Source: Paenibacillus sp. 453mf (lineage in GTDB: Bacteria > Bacillota > Bacilli > Paenibacillales > Paenibacillaceae). From it: a stretch of DNA of 64,000 nt. The notes under the pieces are model-generated. The model ran no database searches. It was given only the letters and a program-made list of their open reading frames with translations, and was not told where the DNA came from. Positions 8,381 to 17,160 of the stretch are shown piece by piece (the first letter of the stretch is position 1; every line of letters begins with the position of its first letter). The stretch lies in NCBI RefSeq assembly GCF_900116105.1, contig NZ_FPAC01000002.1, positions 248,001-312,000 on the forward strand, in the 5' to 3' direction. A program made the position numbers and the translations under genes.

Positions 8381-9535
8381 ATGAAAAGAGGTACAAAAGT
8401 ATTTTTAGTAAGTATTACTGCATTCTCTGCTTTTAGTGCTACTGCTTTTGGATGGAGCTATTCTGATTATTCTCGAGGTTCTTACGTCCCTAAATCCGGT
8501 ACGGGTATACCTTCACTTGTTTCTAATAATGGGGTTACTCGTCTAGCAACGTGGGTTAGTTTTAAATTTGATACAACTAACCGCACAAATATATTGGATT
8601 ATAACAATGGTGGAGATAACCCAGGTACTGCGTGTGACAACTCAAATGCTTATTTTACACTAGATCAAACTGCTGTCCCTGATTCTAATGATCTTGAAAT
8701 AGATGCTGATGAAATACTAACAAATTTACCTAGTCCAAAGTTGGACATTGAAGATAATAATTTTTTTGGGCAAGATGATGAGTCTGAGGTTACTGCTTTA
8801 GGCACAGTAAATACAACAACAAGTTACTATATGGAAACAAGATGGAATGATTTAAGAGATGGTGGATCTGGGGATAGTGGAAAGATCCAAGCACAAATGG
8901 GTATCAGTGAGAAAGGACTTCTTGATTACAATACTTGTACTCAATCCACAGCAATTCAACACACTTTTACTTACGGTGATAGTCTAGGATCTATGCCTTC
9001 TGCTATAAGTAATACTCAGGAAGTAGAGCAAGCAGCTATTAATTCTCCAGATACTGAATCTTCGTTTGATGCTATCTCACAATACGAAGCCATAAATTCA
9101 AATAATTTAATGGATTACTTAAATAACAATATCAAGACTGTCAGTGATTTAAGTGAGAAAAATTTAAAAGATGTTGCTGTAACTATTACATTTGATTCTC
9201 CTGTTGATTTTTCCGTAGTAAAAGAACTTGCAGATACTACCAACTTGAATGTAGAATATGTAGAAGCAAGGGGAATTGACGAAAACGGGGATAGAGTTAC
9301 GTCCTTTAGACAAGGACTTGATGAAGTCTCTATGGAGAGCGAAAATGTTGTTATAGATTTTAAAGGCTATACGGCAGTTCAGGCAAAAGTAGATTCCTCT
9401 TCCTTAAAAACATTGGTTAATGCAGATCGAATCTATTCGGTTGATGTAAGCGGTGATGATTTTATTACCAACTCAGAGGGTGATCAATATCCTGTGTCAT
9501 TAACATGGTTAAGGGAAGATTTCTCAGCAAAATAA
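8381..9535 (+). CDS. Secreted protein of unknown function
   Basis: A 384-residue protein with a clear Sec signal peptide (MKRGTKVFLVSITAFSAF..., cleavage probably after about residue 24, SATAFG). The mature part is acidic, rich in N/D/S/T, and has only two Cys (in TACDNS and YNTCTQS), which could form one disulfide. Residues about 265-360 alternate strand and helix with 'NLNVEYVEARG' and 'VNADRIYSVDVSG', reminiscent of a small ferredoxin-like or I9-inhibitor-like fold; this is only an impression. The ATG follows AAGGAGG. The gene is 22 nt upstream of a small membrane protein, so they are probably co-expressed. I do not recognise a family. The sequence is AT-rich like the rest of the island. 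Confidence 0.7.
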   Translation: MKRGTKVFLVSITAFSAFSATAFGWSYSDYSRGSYVPKSGTGIPSLVSNNGVTRLATWVSFKFDTTNRTNILDYNNGGDNPGTACDNSNAYFTLDQTAVPDSNDLEIDADEILTNLPSPKLDIEDNNFFGQDDESEVTALGTVNTTTSYYMETRWNDLRDGGSGDSGKIQAQMGISEKGLLDYNTCTQSTAIQHTFTYGDSLGSMPSAISNTQEVEQAAINSPDTESSFDAISQYEAINSNNLMDYLNNNIKTVSDLSEKNLKDVAVTITFDSPVDFSVVKELADTTNLNVEYVEARGIDENGDRVTSFRQGLDEVSMESENVVIDFKGYTAVQAKVDSSSLKTLVNADRIYSVDVSGDDFITNSEGDQYPVSLTWLREDFSAK

Positions 9536-9557
9536 CTATTGAACTAAGGAGGATTAG

Positions 9558-9899
9558 ATGATTTACATATTATTGTGTATTTTACTATCTATCTCATCCT
9601 TATACCTTTTCAAAAAAGTTGGTTTTAAATACTATTTAAGCTTGACTTTCTGTCTACTAACTTTGCTGTCTTTACTAGCGAATATAAGTTTAAGTCAAAA
9701 TTATTCCCAGAACTTAAGGCCAGATCTCCAAGATGGAGGTTATACGATAGGGAGTAGTATTGCAAGATTGATTCTTCCTGATGACAGATGGTCATTGGAG
9801 ATGTTTCATACTTACTTTAATGTTTCATTAATGCTTACTTTTATTCTTATAATTTTTATTGTAGTTTGTTTGCTAGTTGAAAGAAAAATTAGACAATAA
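9558..9899 (+). CDS. Small membrane protein paired with the secreted protein
   Basis: A 113-residue protein with three likely membrane segments (about residues 2-18, 24-46 and 86-108) and a polar outer loop (SQNYSQNLRPDLQDGG) between the second and third. It starts at ATG after AAGGAGG, 22 nt after the secreted-protein gene. No family is recognised. Position suggests it works with the secreted protein, for example as an anchor, immunity or release partner; there is no direct evidence for any of these. Confidence 0.55.
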   Translation: MIYILLCILLSISSLYLFKKVGFKYYLSLTFCLLTLLSLLANISLSQNYSQNLRPDLQDGGYTIGSSIARLILPDDRWSLEMFHTYFNVSLMLTFILIIFIVVCLLVERKIRQ

Positions 9900-9910
9900 A
9901 TAATGAAGAA

Positions 9911-9968
9911 GAATACGTCTTTATGACGTATTCAGGCTGTCGAGAAAGTCTCGGCAGCCATTTTTATT
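9911..9968 (+). terminator. Tandem hairpins; terminator and possible IS end
   Basis: The first hairpin is GAATACGTC/GACGTATTC. The second is GGCTGTCGAGA/TCTCGGCAGCC followed by ATTTTTATTT. The second works as an intrinsic terminator for the 8.3-9.9 kb unit. Its GGCTGTC...GACAGCC-like form, lying just before a transposase gene, is also what many IS1182-type ends look like, so it may be the left tip of the following IS. Confidence 0.6.
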
Positions 9969-10705
9969 TCTCTATAGTTCAACACGACACCGCGTTAATA
10001 TTGTATAATATAGGTAACTAATAAGATCGGAAGGTGTTACCTATGCTGCGTTCAAATCGAGAAAAACAACAAGCTTACGAATTTGTGTCTATCGAAGAAT
10101 TGGTGCCTCAAGATCACTTGCTTCGCAAAATAGATAAATATATTGATTTTTCCTTTATTGATGCGAAAGTTCGTCCTTTGTACTGCGAAAATAATGGCCG
10201 TCCGGCCATTGATCCGGTAGTTCTTTTTAAGATGACTTTTCTCGGATATTTTTATGGCATTCGTTCCGAACGCCAATTGGAACGCGAAATCCAAACCAAT
10301 CTGGCTTATCGCTGGTTCCTGGGTGTAGGCTTAACCAATAAAGTCCCTGACCACTCCACGATTAGCTGGAACCGTCGTACTCGGTTTAAAAACACAAACA
10401 TTTTCCAAAAAATTTTTGATGAGATTGTCCTTCAAGCCATTCAGCACCGAATGGTTGGAGGTCGCGTTCTTGTAACGGATTCCACTCACGTAAAGGCAAA
10501 TGCCAACAAGCACCAATTCACAAAGGAACAGGTGCTGCAAAATACTCGAGAATATATGGAGGATCTCAATACCGCGGTAGAAGCAGATCGTAAAGCCCAT
10601 GGAAAAAAGTACTGAAACCAAGAGAGGACGTGGTAGAAGAAAAAGAAATTAAAGTGAGCAAAACAGACCCAGACAGTGGCTACATGATGATTAATCCTGA
10701 CTAAA
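9935..10705 (+). mobile_element. Truncated IS1182-type insertion sequence
   Basis: The left end with a terminal hairpin, a TATAAT box (10004-10009) and the N-terminal part of a transposase gene are present. After about 10700 the sequence changes into part of an MFS transporter, so the right half of the element, including the rest of the DDE domain, is missing. This points to an IS-mediated deletion or recombination. Confidence 0.55.
10043..10705 (+). pseudogene. IS1182-type transposase, truncated and frameshifted
   Basis: ATG at 10043 follows GGAAGG. An in-frame GTG at 10034 overlaps that ribosome site and is less likely. The protein has the DUF772 N-terminal region ([18 protein letters not shown], then [10 protein letters not shown] and [12 protein letters not shown]) and the start of the catalytic domain ([15 protein letters not shown]). 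A stop appears at 10613-10615 after GKKY. A one-base shift continues the reading with VVEEKEIKVSKTDPDSGYMM to about 10700. Intact family members are more than twice this length, so this is inactive. Confidence 0.75.
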
Positions 10706-11089
10706 ATGGATATAACGAAACAAGGCGCAATGTTTATTGGAGCCGGTATTCTGCAAGGCATTATGCTAACGTTAATAGGAACAATCCCTTTAATATGGTT
10801 AGTAGTTAGCGCTGCATTTATTTTCGGAATATGTACAACCGCAATAAACGTCCCTGAAATAGTAATTATACAGACAACGGTACCAGAACATCAGCAAGCA
10901 CAAATTTATGCAGTAATCATGACAATAAGTGTTGGATTTTTGCCTATAGGTTATTTGTTAGCAGGCTTGTTTGCTGATATTTTTGGTAATTCTATTATTA
11001 TCGCATTGGGGGGAGTAATAATTATACTATCTGGAATAATGGTTAGATTATTTACTCCACTAGCTTCTATGAAAATCAACAGAAAATAA
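10706..11089 (+). pseudogene. MFS transporter C-terminal remnant
   Basis: The 127 residues contain about four hydrophobic segments and the MFS-like pattern 'TTVPEHQQAQIYAVIMTISVGFLPIGYLLAG', here cut into its recognisable halves TTVPEHQQAQIYA and IGYLLAGLFAD. Full MFS permeases have about 400 residues and 12 segments, so this is the last third. No ribosome site precedes the ATG, and stops lie just upstream in the same frame. The truncated transposase joins directly to it. Confidence 0.65.
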
Positions 11090-11172
11090 GTGGGGATAAC
11101 TTAAAAAGTGTTGTATTGGTTGGTTATCAAATGAATATGAGAGATGGCATAATAACAATTACATCCATCCTG

Positions 11173-11217
11173 GAAACAACGAATGACGCTCAAGCTTGAG
11201 CATCATTCGTTGTTTTC
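11173..11217. terminator. Bidirectional terminator
   Basis: A long, nearly perfect hairpin (AACAACGAATGA...TCATTCGTTGTT, with GCTCAAGCTTGAGC at the tip) is flanked by AAA and TTTT. It sits between the MFS remnant on the plus strand and the alcohol dehydrogenase on the minus strand. Confidence 0.85.
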
Positions 11218-11278
11218 AGTGTATTAATGGCGGCTATGGATACAAGGCACATCTGGGAGGAATAGGAGCCGCTCCGAG

Positions 11279-12367
11279 TTACTGAATTTTTAAAATCGGT
11301 TTAAGAACTTCGCCAGATTTTGAAGCGGCAAATGCTTCATTAATTTGATTAAAATCATAGAATTTAACTAATTTGTCGAAAGGAAATAATCCTTTTTTGT
11401 AGTATTCGATAAGTTGTGGGATAAAGATTTGAGGGACTGAATCTCCTTCTATTACACCTATCATCGTTTTACCTTCAGCCATTAGATCATTATGAATATC
11501 AATATTCATTTCAGGTGTAACACCTACAATTGCTACAATACCCAGTGAACGTAATGCTTTCAAAGATTGACGGATTACAGGCGGAACACCTGTTGTATCA
11601 ACAGCATATTCTGTTCCTCCTTTTGTTATCTCTTTAATTTCTTTTACTATATCAACTTTTTTACCATTCAATAAATGAGTTGCACCGAGTTCTTTTGCCA
11701 GTTCAAGTCGATTATCGTACACATCTACAGCTATTATGTTTTTACATCCAGCAATTTTTGCGGCCATGATAGCACTTAATCCGACTGCGCCAGCGCCATA
11801 AATTGCAATAGACGCGCCAAATTTAGGTTGAAGTTTGTTTAGGACTGTACCAGCACCAGTTTGGATACCGCAGCCTAATGGACCTAATAAGACTAAATCA
11901 ACATCCTCATCCACTTTTACTACATTTCGTTCGTGCGAGACGGCAAATGTTCCGAATGATGATTGACCAAAGAATGTTGATAATTCAGTACCATCTTTAG
12001 ATAAGCGATGAGTATAGTCATCGTTAACGCCACCAAAATTAAGTTCATTAAATGTTTCACAAACTGACGGATGTCCGGTTAAACAGTTTTGACAATGACC
12101 ACAGTGCGCGAATGATAATACTACATGATCACCGGGCTTGACATTTTTAACGTTATCTCCAATTTTTTCAACAATACCAGCTCCTTCATGACCTAAAACA
12201 GCTGGAAGCGGCGCGATTGCAGCATCACGAGCAACGGCGTCTGTATGACAAACACCGGTTGCAATGATTTTCACTAATACTTCATTAGACTTTGGTTCAG
12301 CAAGATCTATATCTTCTATAACAAACTCTTGACCTTGACCTTGTGTAACTGCAGCTCTTATCTTCAT
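11279..12367 (-). CDS. Zinc-dependent NAD(P) alcohol dehydrogenase (aryl/benzyl-alcohol type)
   Basis: A 362-residue medium-chain dehydrogenase. The catalytic zinc ligands are Cys40 (GVCHTD) and His60 in GHEGAG. The structural zinc cysteines are in CGHCQNCLTGHPSVC. The Rossmann fold has GAGAVGLSA, followed by the acidic VDVYD that indicates NAD preference. The length and the pattern HCGHCQNC are those of the AdhC/XylB group, which interconverts alcohols and aldehydes. The start ATG has AAGGAGG at the right distance. It is a single-gene unit closed by the hairpin at 11173. The substrate is unknown. Confidence 0.85.
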   Translation of the reverse strand: MKIRAAVTQGQGQEFVIEDIDLAEPKSNEVLVKIIATGVCHTDAVARDAAIAPLPAVLGHEGAGIVEKIGDNVKNVKPGDHVVLSFAHCGHCQNCLTGHPSVCETFNELNFGGVNDDYTHRLSKDGTELSTFFGQSSFGTFAVSHERNVVKVDEDVDLVLLGPLGCGIQTGAGTVLNKLQPKFGASIAIYGAGAVGLSAIMAAKIAGCKNIIAVDVYDNRLELAKELGATHLLNGKKVDIVKEIKEITKGGTEYAVDTTGVPPVIRQSLKALRSLGIVAIVGVTPEMNIDIHNDLMAEGKTMIGVIEGDSVPQIFIPQLIEYYKKGLFPFDKLVKFYDFNQINEAFAASKSGEVLKPILKIQ

Positions 12368-12533
12368 GAAGATACCTCCTTCAAATATTTATTTTTATCC
12401 AATTTAGTATCTTCAACCCTAATTCATTTATTCAAGCAACTCATTTGTGTGTTATTCATACTTTAAACTGTCTATAAATGAGGTTACTCTTTTTACCACC
12501 AACAGCTGTTTCTATTGTCTGTGCTTTCCTGTT

Positions 12534-12869
12534 ACGCTGTCAGAAGGGACGATATTCCGGGAGATTGTGCTGCAAGCGTGCAGTGAGATCGGGTTTACTC
12601 CCCATATTGCCTTCGAAGGGAATGATATTGACGCCTTAAAAGGATTGGTGTCCGCAGGACTTGGTGTTGCGCTAATGCCCGAGGTCACCTTGGTTGACAA
12701 TATCCAGCATTCCACGGTAAAAATTCCTCTCGTCGATCCTGAGGTGACTCGGACTGTAGGTGTTATCATTCCAACACAGCGCAAGTTGCTGCCAACGGAG
12801 CAGTTGTTCTATCGTTTTCTTTCGGAATTTTTCGCATCAGCCGACCAATCGGGACACGATGATTGTTGA
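12534..12869 (+). pseudogene. LysR-family regulator, C-terminal remnant
   Basis: From about 12540 the frame reads as the last part of a LysR substrate-binding domain: EGNDIDALKGLVSAGLGVAL, then LMPEV, VDPEVTRTVGVI and a C-terminal LPTEQLFYRFLSEFF. The whole N-terminal HTH and half of the effector domain are missing. The first 30 residues of the open frame (12447-12530) do not resemble the family. It is non-functional and marks the right boundary of the rearranged AT-rich region. Confidence 0.7.
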
Positions 12870-12964
12870 ATGAACTAAGCAGGATTACCCGTCAAGTTCC
12901 CGTTTTTGTTCGTTCTTCTACACGTGTTATATTTAGAAGAAGATAAAGTGAAGGGGGGAATCAC

Positions 12965-13954
12965 ATGAAGAACACCATTGCAGATATTGCCAAAATTGTT
13001 GGAGTGGCTAAAAGCACGGTGTCCCGGTATCTAAACGGAGGGTCAGTCAGTGATGTGACCCGCCGAAAAATAGAGCAGGTCATCAAGGACACCGGCTATA
13101 TTCCAAACTCTTTTGCCCAAAGCCTGAAAGCGAAGAAGACAAGCATGATTGGTGCCATTGTGCCGCGCCTCGACTCCTTTTCGGCTTCGCAAACCGTGAC
13201 CGGCATGGATGAAGAGCTGAGACAGAACGGGTACCAGCTCCTGATTGTTAACACCAACCAGAATCTCTCCCGGGAAATCGAAGCATTATATGATCTGGCA
13301 CGACAAAAAATATCCGGCATTATTCTATTTGCAACCGAAATTACGCAAGCCCATTTGACGGCGGTTGAAGAAATCGGAATTCCAGTTATATTTCTTGGAC
13401 AGCAGCACCAGAAGGTATACAGCATTATATACAACGATTTCGCCGCAGGCTATGACATCGGACAGTATATTTTAACCAAGGGCCATCGTAAGATAGCGTA
13501 CTTAGGTGTAACTGAAAAGGACGAAGCTGTAGGGCTTCAGCGGAAGCTCGGTTTCCAAAAAGCAGTGAAGGAACAGGAGAAGGCCGAGGTCGATTTTTTC
13601 GAGAGTGGATTCAGGATGTCGGCAGCTGTGGAGGCCGCTTCTGGCATATTGGATGGCTTGGACCGCCCGTCAGCAATCGTGTGTGCAACGGACAATATTG
13701 CACTAGGCGTTATGAAGGCAGCCCATATGAGAGGGATTCAAATCCCCAAAGACCTTTCTGTAACAGGCTTTGGCGGCTATGAAGTAACTGAGATGATTCA
13801 TCCCGGCCTTACGACCGTAAAATATGGGTATTGGGATGGAGGATGCTTGGCAGCGCGCCAAATTATAAGGCTTGTTCATGAGGAATCAGTCGACAGCCTC
13901 ACCGTCCTGCATTATGAATTTATGGAGCGTGAAAGCGTTGACAACGTAGAGTAG
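12965..13954 (+). CDS. scrR: LacI-family repressor of the sucrose operon
   Basis: A 329-residue LacI/GalR regulator. The N-terminal HTH (IADIAKIVGVAKSTVSRYL, residues 5-23) and hinge helix region (NSFAQSLKAKKTSMIG) are followed by a periplasmic-binding-like effector domain with GYDIGQYI and CATDNIALG. The ATG is preceded by AAGGGGGG. Directly downstream lie two GGAACCGGTTCC operators, then the sucrose hydrolase and sucrose PTS genes, so it is the ScrR/SacR-type repressor. The effector is probably fructose or sucrose-6-phosphate; this is inferred from the pathway. Confidence 0.85.
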   Translation: MKNTIADIAKIVGVAKSTVSRYLNGGSVSDVTRRKIEQVIKDTGYIPNSFAQSLKAKKTSMIGAIVPRLDSFSASQTVTGMDEELRQNGYQLLIVNTNQNLSREIEALYDLARQKISGIILFATEITQAHLTAVEEIGIPVIFLGQQHQKVYSIIYNDFAAGYDIGQYILTKGHRKIAYLGVTEKDEAVGLQRKLGFQKAVKEQEKAEVDFFESGFRMSAAVEAASGILDGLDRPSAIVCATDNIALGVMKAAHMRGIQIPKDLSVTGFGGYEVTEMIHPGLTTVKYGYWDGGCLAARQIIRLVHEESVDSLTVLHYEFMERESVDNVE

Positions 13955-13976
13955 CATCCCTTATACTGAAGATATA

Positions 13977-14055
13977 GGAACCGGTTCCAAAGAAAGTTTG
14001 ACATGACTTTGGGACTGAGTTCATTATTTTCACTCTCAATTGGAACCGGTTCCAA
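13977..14055 (+). promoter_or_regulatory. Promoter with two LacI-type operators for scrBA
   Basis: Two copies of the 12-base palindrome GGAACCGGTTCC lie at 13977-13988 and 14042-14053; the second extends to a 16-base palindrome TTGGAACCGGTTCCAA (14040-14055). The centres are 65 bases apart. Between them are TTGACA at 13998-14003 and CATTAT at 14022-14027 (18-base spacer). The layout fits repression by looping or by double occupancy around the promoter. Confidence 0.85.
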
Positions 14056-14124
14056 CATTTTTTAGCTGCAGCACAGATCTTCAGGTTGACAGGAAACAGA
14101 TAGATTGAAAGGAAGGAGAGAGAT

Positions 14125-15621
14125 ATGGACAGAGAGCTGAAATACCGCCGTCTGGAACAGGCCCCCCCAGAAGAAATAGCAGAATTGCGAAAACGGGTTA
14201 AGGAGAGCGACTGGAGGCAGACATATCATATACAGCCCCTGACCGGACTATTAAACGATCCCAACGGATTTACCTATTATGCAGGGGAATATCACCTCTT
14301 TTATCAGTGGTTTCCGCTGGGAACCTATCATGGTCTCAAATATTGGTACCACACAGCCTCAAAGGATTTGGCATATTGGCGCAACGCTGGAATTGCTATT
14401 GAGCCAAATGAACCCTATGATTCGCTGGGAGCCTACTCGGGGAGCGGAATAGTGAAGGACGGAAAGCTTCATTTGATGTATACGGGAAACACCCGGGATG
14501 AGGACTGGAACAGACGTCCTTATCAGTGTATGGCTGTCATGGACGCAGACGGATATATTACAAAGCTCGATAAGCCCCTGATCGACCATGTGCCCGAAGG
14601 ATACACAGAGCATTTTCGGGATCCGAAGGTGTGGAAAGTCGAGGATGGCTATCGATGCATTATTGGTGCCCAGAGGAAGGATCTCGCGGGAACTGCTGTT
14701 TTATATAAATCTACGGATCTAATAAATTGGCTGTTTGCAGGAGAGCTGAAGACAGAACTGAAGGATTTTGGTTACATGTGGGAATGCCCCGATTATTTTG
14801 AGCTGAATGGTCAGGGAGTCTTCATCTTTTGCCCGCAGGGACTGGAGGCAGAGGGAGACCATTTTCGAAACATTTACCAGTCCGGTTATATTTCAGGCAT
14901 GCCCCTGAACTGGGAGACCCTTGAGTTTGAGCATGGCGTCTTTCAGGAGCTGGACCGAGGGTTTGATTATTATGCTCCCCAGACGATGGAAGATGAGCAG
15001 GGACGTCGAATTCTGGTTGCCTGGATGGGGCAGCCGGAAATCGGATATCCCACCGATACGCATGGATGGGCGCACTGCCTGACTTTGCCAAGAACACTAG
15101 AGCTTCGAAACGGCAAGCTCATTCAGAAGCCTGTAGAAGAGTTGAGGAAACTTCGGGGGGAACAAGCCGGAGTACAGGACACTTTAATCAGTGAGACCAA
15201 ATCCTACAACGGGATAGAAGGAACTGCTTACGAAATGATATGTGAGTTTGAAGCTATTGATGCTGAAGCGGTCGGTTTAGAAATCCGCGCAGGTCACACT
15301 GAGCGCACTGTGATCAGATATGATGCGGCGCTTGGCAAGATAACGATGGATCGCTCAGCATCTGGTGAAAGGATTGACAGCGATTATGGAACCGTGCGTT
15401 CCTGCAGATTAGATGGAGAGAACGTCAAATTTCATCTGTTCGTAGACACCTCCTCAGTCGAGCTGTTTATAAATGATGGTGAAGAAGTGTTTACAAGCCG
15501 TATTTTTCCTCAGTCTGGCAGCAGAGGAATTTATTTTTTTGCAAATAATGGTAGTTCCGGCTTGAAGGTCGCTAAATGGGATTTGGCCCATGCCGTAAAC
15601 GATAGAGAAGGGAAGGATTGA
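14125..15621 (+). CDS. scrB: Sucrose-6-phosphate hydrolase (GH32)
   Basis: A 498-residue GH32 enzyme. The nucleophile Asp45 lies in LLNDPNG, the RDP motif in HFRDPKVW, and the acid/base Glu in MWECPDYF. A C-terminal beta-sandwich (from about residue 360) ends with VDTSSVELFINDG and REGKD. It splits sucrose-6-phosphate, made by the PTS, into glucose-6-phosphate and fructose in the cytoplasm; no signal peptide is present. It starts at ATG after AAGGAGAGAG, and its stop lies two bases before the likely start of the PTS gene. Confidence 0.92.
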   Translation: MDRELKYRRLEQAPPEEIAELRKRVKESDWRQTYHIQPLTGLLNDPNGFTYYAGEYHLFYQWFPLGTYHGLKYWYHTASKDLAYWRNAGIAIEPNEPYDSLGAYSGSGIVKDGKLHLMYTGNTRDEDWNRRPYQCMAVMDADGYITKLDKPLIDHVPEGYTEHFRDPKVWKVEDGYRCIIGAQRKDLAGTAVLYKSTDLINWLFAGELKTELKDFGYMWECPDYFELNGQGVFIFCPQGLEAEGDHFRNIYQSGYISGMPLNWETLEFEHGVFQELDRGFDYYAPQTMEDEQGRRILVAWMGQPEIGYPTDTHGWAHCLTLPRTLELRNGKLIQKPVEELRKLRGEQAGVQDTLISETKSYNGIEGTAYEMICEFEAIDAEAVGLEIRAGHTERTVIRYDAALGKITMDRSASGERIDSDYGTVRSCRLDGENVKFHLFVDTSSVELFINDGEEVFTSRIFPQSGSRGIYFFANNGSSGLKVAKWDLAHAVNDREGKD

Positions 15622-15623
15622 GT

Positions 15624-17039
15624 ATGGCAGCAGATAACCGCGAAATCGCTAAGCAGGTAGTAGAAGCCATCGGTGGCAGGGAGAACATTGCTTCCTTTGC
15701 TCACTGTGCGACACGGCTTCGCATTATGGTTCATGACCAACAGAAGATCGACCAGAACAAAGTAGAGAACATTAACAAGGTTAAAGGTGCGTTCTTCAAT
15801 TCCGGTCAGTATCAGATCATTTTCGGCACGGGCACCGTAAATCAGATTTTTGAAGCAGTGGAAAGTCTGGGACTGGAGAGCACAAGCAAGGAAGAGCTGA
15901 AATCAGAATCGAAAAAATCCGGAAATATGTTTCAGCGGGCCATCCGCACCTTTGGAGATGTATTCGTTCCGATTATTCCAGTATTGGTCGCAACCGGTCT
16001 GTTCATGGGTCTTCGCGGTCTGCTGACACAAGAGACAATCCTCGCCTGGTTCGGCATGACCCCGGATGATATCTCGGCAAATTTCCTCATGCTCACACAG
16101 GTGCTGACCGATACGGCCTTTGCGTTCTTGCCTGCACTTGTGGCCTGGTCCTCGTTCAAAGTGTTTGGTGGAAGTCCGGTGCTGGGTATCGTTCTCGGTC
16201 TGATGCTCGTCAACCCGGCGCTGCCGAATGCGTACAGCGTAGCGAACGGCTCAGCGGAGGCATTAGAAATATTCGGATTTATTCCGGTGGTGGGATACCA
16301 GGGCTCCGTTCTGCCAGCCTTCTTCATCGGCCTTCTCGGGGCAAAGTTTGAGCGATATTTAAGAAAGAGGATTCCAGAAGCGATAGACTTGATTGTTACC
16401 CCATTCTTAACGCTGCTAGTCATGATTATTCTCGGCCTGTTTGCAATTGGACCGATCTTCCATTCACTTGAAGAGGTCGTTCTTAATGCTACCACATTCT
16501 TGCTCGGCCTTCCGTTAGGCATTGCCGGCCTAATGATCGGTTTCTTCAACCAGATTATTGTGGTAACAGGTGTACATCATATCTTTAACTTTCTTGAGAT
16601 TCAGCTGCTGGAGCAGACGGGAAGCAACCCGTTCAACGCCATTGTGACAAGCGCTATGGCCGCTCAAGGCGCGGCTTGTCTGGCCGTTGGTCTGAAGACC
16701 AAGAACAACAAGCTGAAGGCTTTGTCTTTGCCTTCCTCCTTTTCCGCCTTTCTCGGCATATCGGAGCCAGCTATTTTTGGAGTAAACCTGCGTTATGTGA
16801 AGCCCTTCATCATGGGTCTCATCGGAGGGGGAATCGGCGGCTTCATGGCATCCCTTTTCCAGCTGGAGGCAACGGGCATGGCCATCACTGTTATTCCAGG
16901 CACACTCCTGTATTTGAACAGCCAGCTTCCATGGTACATTGTGTGTAATCTAACAGCAATGGCGATTACCTTTTTGTTGACCTGGATGTTCGGATTTAAC
17001 GACAAAATGCTGGATCAATTGAAGTCACAAGCCCAATAA
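15624..17039 (+). CDS. scrA: PTS sucrose transporter EIIBC
   Basis: About 471 residues. The EIIB domain (residues 1-85) has the phosphorylated Cys28 in FAHCATRLRI. The EIIC membrane domain follows, with about ten segments and typical SGPFG/'GISEPAIFGVNLRY'-type loops (here LGISEPAIFGVN). No EIIA domain is attached, so a separate EIIA (usually the glucose EIIA) must supply phosphate. ATG at 15624 is preferred over TTG at 15618 because GGGAAGG lies 7 bases upstream of it. It imports and phosphorylates sucrose and is co-transcribed with scrB. Confidence 0.9.
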   Translation: MAADNREIAKQVVEAIGGRENIASFAHCATRLRIMVHDQQKIDQNKVENINKVKGAFFNSGQYQIIFGTGTVNQIFEAVESLGLESTSKEELKSESKKSGNMFQRAIRTFGDVFVPIIPVLVATGLFMGLRGLLTQETILAWFGMTPDDISANFLMLTQVLTDTAFAFLPALVAWSSFKVFGGSPVLGIVLGLMLVNPALPNAYSVANGSAEALEIFGFIPVVGYQGSVLPAFFIGLLGAKFERYLRKRIPEAIDLIVTPFLTLLVMIILGLFAIGPIFHSLEEVVLNATTFLLGLPLGIAGLMIGFFNQIIVVTGVHHIFNFLEIQLLEQTGSNPFNAIVTSAMAAQGAACLAVGLKTKNNKLKALSLPSSFSAFLGISEPAIFGVNLRYVKPFIMGLIGGGIGGFMASLFQLEATGMAITVIPGTLLYLNSQLPWYIVCNLTAMAITFLLTWMFGFNDKMLDQLKSQAQ

Positions 17040-17042
17040 AAC

Positions 17043-17084
17043 GAGGCGCCTATTACGGGGAATCCCGTGAGAGGCGCCTTTTTA
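17043..17084 (+). terminator. Intrinsic terminator of the sucrose operon
   Basis: The stem AGGCGCCT...AGGCGCCT, with an inner ACGGG/CCCGT pairing, is followed by TTTTT. Confidence 0.88.
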
Positions 17085-17160
17085 AGCTGCTGCGAAATAT
17101 CTTGGTTGGAGATCCTCGTTGTATTGCTTATCGGGACTAAGGAGAAGGGCAGGTGGTGTG

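Noticed and set aside
15932-16549. 205-residue minus-strand ORF inside the PTS gene
   Set aside because: Composition rich in N/P/R, typical of antisense to membrane helices.
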